From the NCBI GenBank assembly GCA_029238125.1, contig JAQWGQ010000005.1, positions 62,001 through 126,000 of the forward strand: 64,000 nt of DNA. Direction: 5' to 3'. The notes beneath the pieces are model-generated. The model was not told the DNA's origin. It saw only the letters and a program-made list of their open reading frames with translations, and ran no database searches. Positions within the stretch are counted from its first letter, which is position 1. Each line of letters starts with the position of its first letter. Source of the DNA: Flavobacteriaceae bacterium (GTDB lineage Bacteria > Bacteroidota > Bacteroidia > Flavobacteriales > Flavobacteriaceae). Both the position numbers and the translations under genes were made by a program. This document shows positions 52,826-61,321 of the stretch, in pieces.

Positions 52826-53993
52826 CCAATCTCGTTCTTCTTTTCAATTCATTTTGTAATTGCACAAGTTCTCTTGTGGTTTGCCCAGCTATTGCGGAGT
52901 TTTCCTCTGCTCGTCTTGCGAGATAAGGAATCAATTTATCCATTGGACCAAATGGCACAAACTTGACCACATTATATCCTTCATTGGCTAGGATAAAACT
53001 GATGTAATCACTCATACCGAGCAATTGACTAAACCATATCCGATCATCGTTTCGTTTTATCTCGTATTGATCCATGAGATTGATGGCCTGAATCATACTT
53101 TCTTCATTATGAGACCCCAAGACAACTGCGATATTGGTAAGATGCTTGATACAATAATCCACAGCAGCGTTAAAACTCATATCTGTTTCGGATTTGGAGG
53201 TGCAAATGGGACTGGAAAGACCGTGTTTGTGAGCAATTTTACATTCTTTTTCCATGTAGGCACCGCGAACGAGCTTGACTCCAAGATAAAATGACTGCTG
53301 AATGGCTTGCATATGCATCTGTTTCAAACGATGATTTCCATCGACCAAATACAATTGAACGGTATTGTATACCACAGCTTTGTTGAGATTGAACTCACGC
53401 ATCAAATCTAAAACCAGTTGATCGGTTGCAATTTGCATACTGTATTCTTCGGCATCAACCAGCAAAGCAACCCCATGTTCCTGCGCAATTTGGCAACAGG
53501 AACGAAATCGATTTATGACCTTTTTCCAAGCGATTTGTTCTTCTAAATTTAGCGACTGTTTCGCATTTATTTTTTGAAATAAATGCTTGTGACCAAACGA
53601 GGTAGGTTTACAGACGCTAAATGGGATGTCATTTGTTTTTGAAGCGTGAACAATTAGCTTTTGCACCATCTCACAGTTTGTGTCGAACTCGCTATCAGTA
53701 GAAATGTCTTCAACGGCATAATTGAGATAAGAATGCACCCCAGAGTTGGAAAGCGAAACAACCGTAGATTCGCATGCTTGTAGGGATGTCCCTGCATAGA
53801 ACGGATGAAATAACCAGCGTTGAAGGTGTTGTAATCCTGGTAATTGGATATGCCCGAAGTGTTTCAATAGCTGAACACCGATTTTTGAAATTCTTGGATT
53901 TGACAGCAACCAAAACAAACGCACCAATTGTTTAAGTTCTTTTGTTGAACGATGTGCAAAAGCAGAAGAATGGTTGTTGAAATTATCACGCAT
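52812..53993 (-). CDS. proline dehydrogenase
   Basis: FAD-dependent oxidation of proline to pyrroline-5-carboxylate; 393 aa, the monofunctional form without the P5C dehydrogenase part. GVALLVDAEEYSMQ, VKLVRGAYMEKECKIA (flavin site), VVLGSHNEESM, QLLGMSDYIS and the C-terminal YLARRAEENSA (substrate-binding) are visible. Single gene; a P5C dehydrogenase is not in the window. Confidence 0.92.
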   Translation of the reverse strand: MRDNFNNHSSAFAHRSTKELKQLVRLFWLLSNPRISKIGVQLLKHFGHIQLPGLQHLQRWLFHPFYAGTSLQACESTVVSLSNSGVHSYLNYAVEDISTDSEFDTNCEMVQKLIVHASKTNDIPFSVCKPTSFGHKHLFQKINAKQSLNLEEQIAWKKVINRFRSCCQIAQEHGVALLVDAEEYSMQIATDQLVLDLMREFNLNKAVVYNTVQLYLVDGNHRLKQMHMQAIQQSFYLGVKLVRGAYMEKECKIAHKHGLSSPICTSKSETDMSFNAAVDYCIKHLTNIAVVLGSHNEESMIQAINLMDQYEIKRNDDRIWFSQLLGMSDYISFILANEGYNVVKFVPFGPMDKLIPYLARRAEENSAIAGQTTRELVQLQNELKRRTRLANER

Positions 53994-54042
53994 ATAATCG
54001 AAACTGTTTGTTTTACAACATTTAAAAATAAAACATTTGGTT

Positions 54043-54050
54043 TACTTTTG
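54043..54050 (+). promoter_or_regulatory. -7 box of aroB, 4 bases from the ATG
   Basis: TACTTTTG matches TAnnTTTG and is followed by CATC and then ATG (54055). It also argues against an upstream in-frame TTG at 54037. A leaderless mRNA is expected. Confidence 0.6.
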
Positions 54051-54054
54051 CATC

Positions 54055-55125
54055 ATGGGTAAAAAAAAGATTGACAAACCATCGATTAGCACGATACTTT
54101 ACACAGAGAAAGGATGGAATCGCCTCGACGAAACGGTCGGGTCAAACCAGTACACTTCAATCTTTGTACTCACTGACAGCAACACCAAAACTGACTGTTT
54201 ACCCCTTTTTGACAATCACTTTCAGTACGCTTACACCCTACTGACTATGGAAGCTGGTGAAACCAACAAACATCTTGCGACTTGTGAAGATTTATGGGCT
54301 TCACTGTCCGACCAAGGAGCGGATCGAAATAGCTTGTTGATCAATCTTGGAGGTGGTGTCGTAACTGACTTGGGTGGTTTTGTTTCCTGCACCTACAAAA
54401 GAGGAATTGATTTTATCAATATTCCCACCTCATTACTCGCAATGGTCGATGCCTCAGTTGGTGGAAAAACTGGTGTTGACTTCCAAGGATTAAAAAATCA
54501 AATCGGAATCATAAAAGAACCTGAGTTTGTTGTGATTGATCAAGTGTTTTTGCAAACCCTTCCCCCAGACGAACGCAGAAGTGGGTATGCCGAAATGCTT
54601 AAACACGGACTGATAGCAGATGCGGATTATTTCTCGATGCTTTCGTCAAACTCTATTGACATAAACGACCAATTGACAGATCATATCCGTCAATCGGTCA
54701 GCATTAAGAGTCAAGTGGTTACCGAAGACCCTTTTGAACAGGGTTTGCGTAAAATTCTCAACTACGGTCATACCCTAGGGCATGCGATTGAGACCCATTT
54801 TCTAGAGCATCCAACAAAAGATCGCTTGTTGCATGGTGAGGCGATTGCGATTGGGATGATAATGGAAGCCGAGTTGTCATGCCGTACTACAAATTTGACA
54901 GTGGAAGAGCGCGATCAAATCAAAACCGTTTTTTCATCGATTTATGACCCTGTCTCGTTTGCAGAAAGCGATGTGATTGCAATCAAAGGATTACTAAGGC
55001 ACGATAAGAAAAATCAATCGAATCAAGTTCGCTTTGTACTTCTTCAAGCCATCGGCAAACCTGTTATTGACTGCCTGGTTAGCGAGGAGGATATTAACGC
55101 TGCCTTTCAGTTTTACGCTGACTAA
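54055..55125 (+). CDS. aroB: 3-dehydroquinate synthase
   Basis: Second step of the shikimate pathway: DAHP to 3-dehydroquinate, with NAD and zinc or cobalt. 356 aa. LINLGGGVVTDLGGFVSCTYKRG, NIPTSLLAMVDASVGGKTGVD (NAD and phosphate site), GYAEMLKHGLI and the metal ligands in NYGHTLGHAIE are present. Its 3' end overlaps ppc by 4 bases on the other strand. PEP carboxylase next door uses the same precursor, PEP, but they are not cotranscribed. Confidence 0.95.
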   Translation: MGKKKIDKPSISTILYTEKGWNRLDETVGSNQYTSIFVLTDSNTKTDCLPLFDNHFQYAYTLLTMEAGETNKHLATCEDLWASLSDQGADRNSLLINLGGGVVTDLGGFVSCTYKRGIDFINIPTSLLAMVDASVGGKTGVDFQGLKNQIGIIKEPEFVVIDQVFLQTLPPDERRSGYAEMLKHGLIADADYFSMLSSNSIDINDQLTDHIRQSVSIKSQVVTEDPFEQGLRKILNYGHTLGHAIETHFLEHPTKDRLLHGEAIAIGMIMEAELSCRTTNLTVEERDQIKTVFSSIYDPVSFAESDVIAIKGLLRHDKKNQSNQVRFVLLQAIGKPVIDCLVSEEDINAAFQFYAD

Positions 55126-57683
55126 GCAGAGTTTCGACTCGCATTGATATTTCCAAATAATGAGCGGGTTACCATTTTTTCAAGGATTTCATCACTCCCC
55201 TTTTGATGTAGTTTACCCAACGCATACTGCTGTATTGTTAACAGTGGCAGCACGATTTTTTCACGCATCATAATCGATGCTTTACCAGCTGGCTCATTTT
55301 CCATCAATTCTGATTGTCCAGTTAGCTTAAGTAAGTATTTCTTGGAACGTTGGTATTCTGTATAAATCTTATCCCAAAACGCACCGTACTCTGGATCGTT
55401 TTGCATATAGGCAGTGAGTTTGAAAAACGATTTGGTCAAACTCATCATGGAGTTATACACCAATGTTCTAAAGAAAGCGTTGTTTTGATACAAAGCCAAC
55501 ACCTGATCAAATCGCCCCGACACCTCGAATTTTTCCAAAGCCAGACCCACGCCATAAAACCCAGGTACGTTTTGCTTTAACTGACTCCAACTCCCGACAA
55601 AAGGAATTGCGCGAAGGGCTGAAAAATCCAACGACTTGGATTTTCCTCTTTTGGTTGGGCGGCTGCCAATATTGGTTTTGGCGTAAAACTTCAAGGTGCT
55701 CATATGCTCCAAATAAGGCAAAAACTTTGGGTGAGACTTAAAATCTTGATAGGCCTGATAACTTGTTTCGGCAAGCTCGTCCATGGTTTGACGGTCTTCG
55801 ACAGACAACTCCGACTTGCTACTGTTAAAAACCCGGTTGGCAATCCCTGAACTCAAAAGTTGTTCGAGGTTATACTGGCAAGAATTGATCGTGCCAAAGT
55901 TCGAACTGATCGTTTGCCCTTGAACGGTGATTTGAATTTCATCCGATTCGATGCTGTCTCCAAGAGAGGCATAAAACTGGTGTGTGTTTCCACCACCACG
56001 TGCTGGTGGCCCACCCCGACCGTCAAAGAATAAGGCCTTGATCCCATGCTTTCTGGAGATTTCGGTAAGCTCTTCCTTGGCGCGGAAAATACTCCAATTT
56101 GCCATCAGATAACCACCATCCTTTGTGCCGTCTGAAAATCCGAGCATAATGGTTTGCTGGTCTCCTCTCTCCCGTAAGTGATTTCGATAGGTAGGATTGC
56201 TGTACACGATATCCATCACCGTAGGTGCAATACTCAAGTCGGTAATGGTTTCAAAAAGCGGCGCCACATCAACAGTAGGTGCTTCCCAGTTACTCAGGCG
56301 GATCATCGCAAAAACTTCAAAGATATTTTGTGCGGTTTGGTTGTTGCTAATGATATAGCGATGACACCCCAATTGTCCGTTTTTCGTTTGAATCTCCTGC
56401 ATGGCGCGAATCGACCCAAGGGTTTTGTTGACAAGTTCGTCGGAAAAGCTATCTGGAGACAAATCTCCTTTGAGTGTGGTTAGAAATTCAATTTTCTCAA
56501 CTTCACCAAGTTGTAAATAATCCACATCCTTACTGACTACACCTTGCTTTTGAGCGCCTTTGAGCAAAGTCATAAAGGCCTCGTGGTGGACACGCGAATC
56601 TTGACGGATATCCAAACTCGCAAAGTGATAACCAAAGATATTGACCTTACTGAGCAAGGCATCGACTTCTTTGGCAAACATTCCATGATAATCCGACAAC
56701 AAAAGTTCGTGAATCTGCTCCAACTTTAAGGTCAAATCGGCAAGGGATATTTCGGGCTGTTCTTTTTTGCTAAAGATGCTGTTATAGAGCTTGGTTTCGA
56801 TGTCCACAGCTATATCCTCTACCCCTTTAAAGGTTAGTCTTCTACGCAATTTGCGGATATCGCGATAATAGTTCCGAATCACATTACTACGCAGTCCTTC
56901 AGCCGTTTTAAGAGTGATATCTGTGGTGACAAAGGGGTTTCCATCTCGATCTCCACCAGGCCAAAATCCAAGATTGATCAATGGATTTACAAAGTCTTCC
57001 TTGTCAAAAATGTTGTTTTTGATATACTGATGGATATTGCTGACCGAGTGATAAAACACTTGTTCCAAATACCACATCAAACTTTTTGCTTCGTCAAGAG
57101 GACTTGGCTTTTCTTTCTTAAAGAAAGGAGTTCTACCGAGTTGGGCAAGCAAAATTTTGATGGAAGGCAAATCATTGGCCTTAATGGCAGTTGATAAATC
57201 TGTGATAATCCCGAGAACGGAACCCGGATAAAATTGTGTCGGGTGAGCAGTGAGTACTGGTCGTACTCTAAAATTGTTCAAATAATCTTTTAATGCTCCC
57301 GTTTTTGATTTTTCTGCAGCCTCTTCTTTAGAACTTCTCAGGGTTCCCCGTCCACTGAAATTATTGATTTCTGTGAAGGCAGCATCTTCAATAGCATCGA
57401 AAAGTACAACCTGGCGTTCAATAAATTGAATCAATCGAAACAAGGTGTCGATATTGTCTTTTTCGGAGTTATTTGGGTAGTATTGTTCGAAAAACTCCTC
57501 TACAATTTCAATTGGGTTTTTGTTTTGATCAAATCCGAGCGCACAAAATTCAGCAAAGAAAGGAAGGAGCGTAGAGGTTTTCGAAATTTGGGAGTATGGA
57601 AGTGTGGAAAACACACTGTTATACAGGTTAAATCTCGAAACAACCTCGTTTTCGAAGCGTTCTAATTTTGTTTTTTGTACCAT
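55122..57683 (-). CDS. ppc: phosphoenolpyruvate carboxylase
   Basis: Anaplerotic carboxylation of PEP to oxaloacetate. 853 aa. VRPVLTAHPTQFYPGSVLG (catalytic His), FWPGGDRDGNPFVT, LGFSDGTKDGGYLMANW and FFDGRGGPPARGGG (catalytic loop) are clear. The C-terminus is NINASRNSA rather than the usual QNTG, whose last Gly matters in other PEPCs. The first ~100 residues, with several Gln/Asn-rich helices, are a little longer than in E. coli but normal for the class. Confidence 0.94.
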   Translation of the reverse strand: MVQKTKLERFENEVVSRFNLYNSVFSTLPYSQISKTSTLLPFFAEFCALGFDQNKNPIEIVEEFFEQYYPNNSEKDNIDTLFRLIQFIERQVVLFDAIEDAAFTEINNFSGRGTLRSSKEEAAEKSKTGALKDYLNNFRVRPVLTAHPTQFYPGSVLGIITDLSTAIKANDLPSIKILLAQLGRTPFFKKEKPSPLDEAKSLMWYLEQVFYHSVSNIHQYIKNNIFDKEDFVNPLINLGFWPGGDRDGNPFVTTDITLKTAEGLRSNVIRNYYRDIRKLRRRLTFKGVEDIAVDIETKLYNSIFSKKEQPEISLADLTLKLEQIHELLLSDYHGMFAKEVDALLSKVNIFGYHFASLDIRQDSRVHHEAFMTLLKGAQKQGVVSKDVDYLQLGEVEKIEFLTTLKGDLSPDSFSDELVNKTLGSIRAMQEIQTKNGQLGCHRYIISNNQTAQNIFEVFAMIRLSNWEAPTVDVAPLFETITDLSIAPTVMDIVYSNPTYRNHLRERGDQQTIMLGFSDGTKDGGYLMANWSIFRAKEELTEISRKHGIKALFFDGRGGPPARGGGNTHQFYASLGDSIESDEIQITVQGQTISSNFGTINSCQYNLEQLLSSGIANRVFNSSKSELSVEDRQTMDELAETSYQAYQDFKSHPKFLPYLEHMSTLKFYAKTNIGSRPTKRGKSKSLDFSALRAIPFVGSWSQLKQNVPGFYGVGLALEKFEVSGRFDQVLALYQNNAFFRTLVYNSMMSLTKSFFKLTAYMQNDPEYGAFWDKIYTEYQRSKKYLLKLTGQSELMENEPAGKASIMMREKIVLPLLTIQQYALGKLHQKGSDEILEKMVTRSLFGNINASRNSA

Positions 57684-57752
57684 TGATTATTTATCGTTTA
57701 AAAAAAACCTCGAACTTGTGGTAAGAGGGTTGTGTTTTTTTTGTTTACCCAA

Positions 57753-58232
57753 TTACAGTTCTTGGAAAATGGTATGCATCAAGCGCTTTTTGTCATTGAT
57801 GCTTTCTTCTAACGAAATCATGGTTTCGGTACGCAAAATCCCTTCGATATCGTCGATCGAGAAAATGATTTCTTTGGCATGCTCCGTACTTTTTGCACGG
57901 ACCTTGCAGTAGATATTAAACTTTCCAGTCGTGATGTGTGCTACCGTTACGTTTGGAATTTCGGAAAGACGCTCCAAAACATATTTTGTCTGGTGGGTTT
58001 TCTCTAAATAAATCCCGATGTAAGCAATAAACGAATAGCCCAATTTTTTGTAATCCAGAGTTAAGGATGACCCCTTGATAATTCCTGCATCTTCCATTTT
58101 CTTTACACGAACATGAACAGTTCCCGCTGAAATCAAGAGCTTTTTGGCAATGTCGGTAAAAGGGGTGCGCATGTTATCAATCAGAATATCAAGGATTTGA
58201 TGATCGATTTCGTCCAATTTTACTTTGTTCAT
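57753..58232 (-). CDS. Lrp/AsnC-family transcriptional regulator
   Basis: A 159-aa leucine-responsive-type regulator. N-terminal winged helix-turn-helix (about residues 5-55: ILDILIDNMRTPFTDIAKKL, ISAGTVHVRVKKMEDAGII) and a C-terminal RAM/ligand domain (about 70-150). The usual targets are amino acid genes; alanine dehydrogenase, proline dehydrogenase and the his genes are in this window, but no binding site was identified. Upstream, 58233-58307 is AT-rich. Confidence 0.9.
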   Translation of the reverse strand: MNKVKLDEIDHQILDILIDNMRTPFTDIAKKLLISAGTVHVRVKKMEDAGIIKGSSLTLDYKKLGYSFIAYIGIYLEKTHQTKYVLERLSEIPNVTVAHITTGKFNIYCKVRAKSTEHAKEIIFSIDDIEGILRTETMISLEESINDKKRLMHTIFQEL

Positions 58233-58307
58233 ATTATTTTTTTTGCAAATAAAGCAAAAAATCTTTGAATTATATGTATATTATTTGCTATTTTATTGTA
58301 AATCGCA

Positions 58308-59387
58308 TTATAAATCCAACGTATTCAACACATTTTGTGCGGATTCATCGATTTTACTGTCAATTCTGTTTAATTTTTCACAATTGGGCTCAATATGACC
58401 ATAGCAATGCGATAAATCACCAACAGCAGCAAAAACCGCTTGAAAAGATATGGAGTCGTTTTGCAAAACTTCTTGAAACTGCAATCCAATATCCCCTCTC
58501 TGCAGACTGCCGTTTTCGATAAAGCTTACATCCCGAAGAAGAAAGTCGAAAAAGATCTTTTGGTTTTCTGGGATCAAATGATAAATTGACAACTCGCTGA
58601 AAGAAGTTGTCGCAATGGCTTGCAGTGATAAAATATAGGCGTAAAATACATATTCTCGAGTTTTCTCACGTCCATAGTCGCCTGGGTAGTGTCCCGCTTC
58701 GATCAACAGGGTCGGTACGCCAGCAGACTGAAAGGCATCTCCTACGCAGTTGGGATTAAAATGATCATCAAAACGACCAATTTGCGGTCCGATCAACGGC
58801 TGAAGCCCTTCAAAGATTGTACTTGCCAATTGTGCAGCCAATGTTCGGCACGGATTATAATTTCGAGCTAAATCAAAAGCGGGAGCCAATAAGGATACCG
58901 TTGCTGGCATACCATCGACCCCAAAAATCGTACGCTGATCGTGTAGATTAAATGTAAAATCAGGAGAAAATTGATCAAATTCATCACGTAGCACACGGCT
59001 TTCAACCTGACTCAAGTCTATCGCATCACGGTTTAAATCCACTTGATTCGCGTTTACACGGGTATATGCCTTTGCTCCATCGGGGTTAAGAATGGGAATA
59101 ATGGAAAGTTGCAATTGATTAAGCCAATCCGGTTTGGTATCGAGAAGACGAAGAAGATCAAACAAGCTTTTCGTTGTTGTGGACTCATTTCCGTGCATTT
59201 GCGACCACATCAGCACCTTGGTGTCCCCTGCACCCATTCGAATGCGATAAATGGGCAAACCAGACGTGCTATGGCCAATTATCGAGTGATTGTAATCGGA
59301 CAGCAAGGGCTCAATATGGGCATTGGTAATATATCTCCCCGCCAATTTGGATTCTGCAACAGTCGAATATGATGGAAATGGATTCAT
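58308..59387 (-). CDS. M14-family zinc carboxypeptidase-like protein
   Basis: A 359-aa metallopeptidase of the carboxypeptidase A type. Zinc ligands: MHGNESTT (His65, Glu68) and NLHDQRTIF (His, about 147); an Arg near NLNRDAIDLS type site is DLNRDAIDL; a late Glu (LIEAGHYPGDYG) is the catalytic base candidate. There is no signal peptide, so it acts in the cytoplasm or is exported otherwise. The ATG at 59387 is preferred to a TTG two codons upstream. A -7 box lies at 59404-59411. Confidence 0.85.
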   Translation of the reverse strand: MNPFPSYSTVAESKLAGRYITNAHIEPLLSDYNHSIIGHSTSGLPIYRIRMGAGDTKVLMWSQMHGNESTTTKSLFDLLRLLDTKPDWLNQLQLSIIPILNPDGAKAYTRVNANQVDLNRDAIDLSQVESRVLRDEFDQFSPDFTFNLHDQRTIFGVDGMPATVSLLAPAFDLARNYNPCRTLAAQLASTIFEGLQPLIGPQIGRFDDHFNPNCVGDAFQSAGVPTLLIEAGHYPGDYGREKTREYVFYAYILSLQAIATTSFSELSIYHLIPENQKIFFDFLLRDVSFIENGSLQRGDIGLQFQEVLQNDSISFQAVFAAVGDLSHCYGHIEPNCEKLNRIDSKIDESAQNVLNTLDL

Positions 59388-59403
59388 ATGCAATTATCGT
59401 TTG

Positions 59404-59411
59404 CAAATGTA
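59404..59411 (-). promoter_or_regulatory. -7 box of the M14 peptidase gene
   Basis: TACATTTG on the minus strand matches TAnnTTTG, 16 bases before the ATG. A GTTACAA element (59424-59430) lies in the -33 region of the same promoter. Confidence 0.5.
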
Positions 59412-59423
59412 AACAGAATACAA

Positions 59424-59514
59424 GTTACAAAAGTAAACTCCTAAATGTTACAATTGTATAGAAAATGATTCGAAAACTCATTGAAAATGTTACAGTTGTA
59501 TAATATTGAATCAT
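59424..59514. promoter_or_regulatory. operator-like repeats upstream of the XRE gene
   Basis: Two 18-base direct repeats differ at one base: AAATGTTACAATTGTATA (59443-59460) and AAATGTTACAGTTGTATA (59485-59502), starts 42 bases apart, four helical turns. A GTTACAA also occurs at 59424-59430, and its reverse (TTGTAAC) at 59652-59658, directly before the XRE start codon. An inverted pair ATGATTC (59465-59471) / GAATCAT (59508-59514) brackets the second repeat. They are likely binding sites for the regulator encoded at 59659 and could also control the divergent peptidase gene. The rest of the 265-base gap is AT-rich with nothing else seen. Confidence 0.5.
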
Positions 59515-59646
59515 AGTATTATTTAAATGACTGTATATTAGTTAATTACATATATATTTTAAAGTAAAAGATGAAGTATAATTAGTTTATAAGGTATTAA
59601 ATTAATACGTATATTTACCTCACTATGATTAAAATCAACTGTAGTT

Positions 59647-59654
59647 TACATTTG
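59647..59654 (+). promoter_or_regulatory. -7 box of the XRE gene, 4 bases from the ATG
   Basis: TACATTTG is an exact TAnnTTTG match, then TAAC and ATG (59659). It overlaps a TTGTAAC element, the reverse form of the repeated operator-like motif, which fits autorepression. Confidence 0.6.
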
Positions 59655-59658
59655 TAAC

Positions 59659-60066
59659 ATGGAAGAAATTGTAAAAAGGATTACACAAATTTTGGAAGAT
59701 CAACAGCTTAGCTCTTCTGCTTTCGCAGACACCATAGGCGTACAGCGATCTTCCATTTCGCATGTCTTGTCCGGTCGAAACAAACCTAGCTTGGAATTTG
59801 TTCTAAAGACGGTTCGTGCGTTCCCCTCCTACTCTACCGATTGGTTGTTGTTTGGCAAATCATCCGAATCCCCAGCAACCTACCCAACCCCTACAAATGA
59901 GACGCCACCTTCTAACGCTCAAGATATCGCGTTTAAAGATCGACCCATTACAGACCAGAGTCCAATAGAATCTGGTTCAACTTCCAAATCACACTCGGAA
60001 ATTGATAAGATTGTTTTGCTACATAAAGATGGGTGTTTTACAGAGTACATCCCCAAAAATGATTAA
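59659..60066 (+). CDS. XRE-family helix-turn-helix regulator
   Basis: A 135-aa DNA-binding protein. Residues ~1-62 are a lambda-repressor-like HTH (SSAFADTIGVQRSSISHVLSGR, then KPSLEFVLKTVRAFPSYSTDWLL), the type used in flavobacterial regulators. The rest is Ser/Pro/Thr-rich (ESPATYPTPTNETPPSNAQD) and probably disordered, ending in a short hydrophobic motif. Nearby TGTTACA repeats are the likely target. The start codon sits 4 bases after a -7 box. Confidence 0.85.
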   Translation: MEEIVKRITQILEDQQLSSSAFADTIGVQRSSISHVLSGRNKPSLEFVLKTVRAFPSYSTDWLLFGKSSESPATYPTPTNETPPSNAQDIAFKDRPITDQSPIESGSTSKSHSEIDKIVLLHKDGCFTEYIPKND

Positions 60067-60086
60067 TTTTGTAGTTAAAATCTGCT

Positions 60087-60467
60087 ATGCATCAGTTCTG
60101 CCGTTTTATAACAATCTTGATTCTCTTTACTGCTTGTTATCAAACTGAGCGGAATTGCAAGCCCTATCAAACTGGCGCATTCAGCTTTTACACGGTTGTT
60201 GATGGTGATACCCTTTCCAGTCGTTTTGTCCGCAACGATTCCATTGAAATCGATTATTTCTTCAACACTCCCGACACTGCCAATATCCGTTGGGTCAGTG
60301 ATTGCGAGTGTATTGTCACCAAACGAAACCCTCTCACTTTTCAAGAAGCCAAAGCCGTTCAAATGAAAATCCTCTCTACTCTTGAGGATGGCTATATTTT
60401 TGAATATAACCTTGTCGGAGATCGCTCCAATGTCCAGCGCGGACGTGTGACAAGGATGGTGGAGTAA
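60087..60467 (+). CDS. small conserved lipoprotein
   Basis: A 126-aa protein with a lipoprotein signal (MHQFCRFITILILFTACYQ, Cys17). The mature part has four further Cys and the pattern GAFSFYTVVDGDTLSSRFVR, WVSDCECIVTKRNPLTFQE and FEYNLVGDRSNVQRG. It belongs to a small flavobacterial family whose members I recall being labelled DNA topoisomerase IV only because they lie close to parC; nothing in it is like a topoisomerase. Function unknown. An opposite-strand frame here lacks family features and is rejected. Confidence 0.75.
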   Translation: MHQFCRFITILILFTACYQTERNCKPYQTGAFSFYTVVDGDTLSSRFVRNDSIEIDYFFNTPDTANIRWVSDCECIVTKRNPLTFQEAKAVQMKILSTLEDGYIFEYNLVGDRSNVQRGRVTRMVE

Positions 60468-60526
60468 GGCAAAGACTTTCTCTACCTCTTTTGTATATTT
60501 GGGAATCGACCCCTTAAAATCAACCC

Positions 60527-61321
60527 ATGACAAAACAACTTATTCTAATTACGGGTGGCTCTAGTGGTATTGGCAAGGCCGCCGCTGCTGCGCTCTATGC
60601 CCAAGGGGCTTTTGTGCTACTACAAGCGCGAAACCTTGACAAACTTCAAGCTGCAGCTCACGAAATTGACCCGACTGGCAAACGCGTACATTATTACTCC
60701 ACCGATTTGACTTCTCTACGTGATGTAGAAGCTTCTGCTAAGGCGATCGTTCAAGAACACGGCCTTCCCGATTGTATCATCAATTGTGCGGGGGAAGGCG
60801 AATGGCTTTCCTTTCTGGAATCCAATCCCGATCATTATGCCCAAACCATCGCTTCCCCCTATTTGGCAACAGCACTCACTTGTAAGGTCTTTTATGATTT
60901 GATGAAAGAGAGAGGGGCTGGGCATTTTATCATTGTCAATTCAGCAGCGGCCTATTTTTCATTCTCAGGGGCGACTGGTTACATCCCATCCCGCTGGGCA
61001 TTATTGGGCTTTTCCAAAGCGCTTCAGGCAGACTTGCACAATACGGACTTTAGCGTGTCTTCTGTTGTTTTTGGAAAGGTGGACACTCCGTATTTTAGCA
61101 ACAATCCCATCAGTGAAAGTCGAATTCCCAAAATTGCAGATTGGCTTATCTCCACCCTGACTGCCCAACAAGCAGGACAACGCATCGCGAAAACAGTAAA
61201 ACACCCAAAATCTGAGGTTCTTGCTCCCTTTATGCTGGGTGTTCTGGTAGTGCTCAATCGGTTTTTCCCGGGGAGTTTTAGATGGTTACTCCGCATCACG
61301 GGCTACAAACGTCCCTTATAA
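60527..61321 (+). CDS. short-chain dehydrogenase/reductase with atypical YxxxR motif
   Basis: A 264-aa SDR with the cofactor site TGGSSGIGKAAA (residues ~8-19) and a CAGEGEW segment replacing NNAG. The catalytic Ser is in VNSAAAYFSF; the Tyr is in GATGYIPSRWALLGF, with Arg in place of the usual Lys of YxxxK. Sequence style resembles 3-ketodihydrosphinganine reductases, but substrate and activity are uncertain. Its end overlaps parC by 6 bases on the other strand. The last ~30 residues form a hydrophobic/basic tail (FFPGSFRWLLRITGYKRPL), possibly membrane-associated. Confidence 0.82.
   Translation: MTKQLILITGGSSGIGKAAAAALYAQGAFVLLQARNLDKLQAAAHEIDPTGKRVHYYSTDLTSLRDVEASAKAIVQEHGLPDCIINCAGEGEWLSFLESNPDHYAQTIASPYLATALTCKVFYDLMKERGAGHFIIVNSAAAYFSFSGATGYIPSRWALLGFSKALQADLHNTDFSVSSVVFGKVDTPYFSNNPISESRIPKIADWLISTLTAQQAGQRIAKTVKHPKSEVLAPFMLGVLVVLNRFFPGSFRWLLRITGYKRPL

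Noticed and set aside
60075-60533. Minus-strand frame of 152 codons over the small lipoprotein gene
   Set aside because: The plus-strand frame has a signal peptide and family-like pattern; the minus frame has neither and also covers the spacer.
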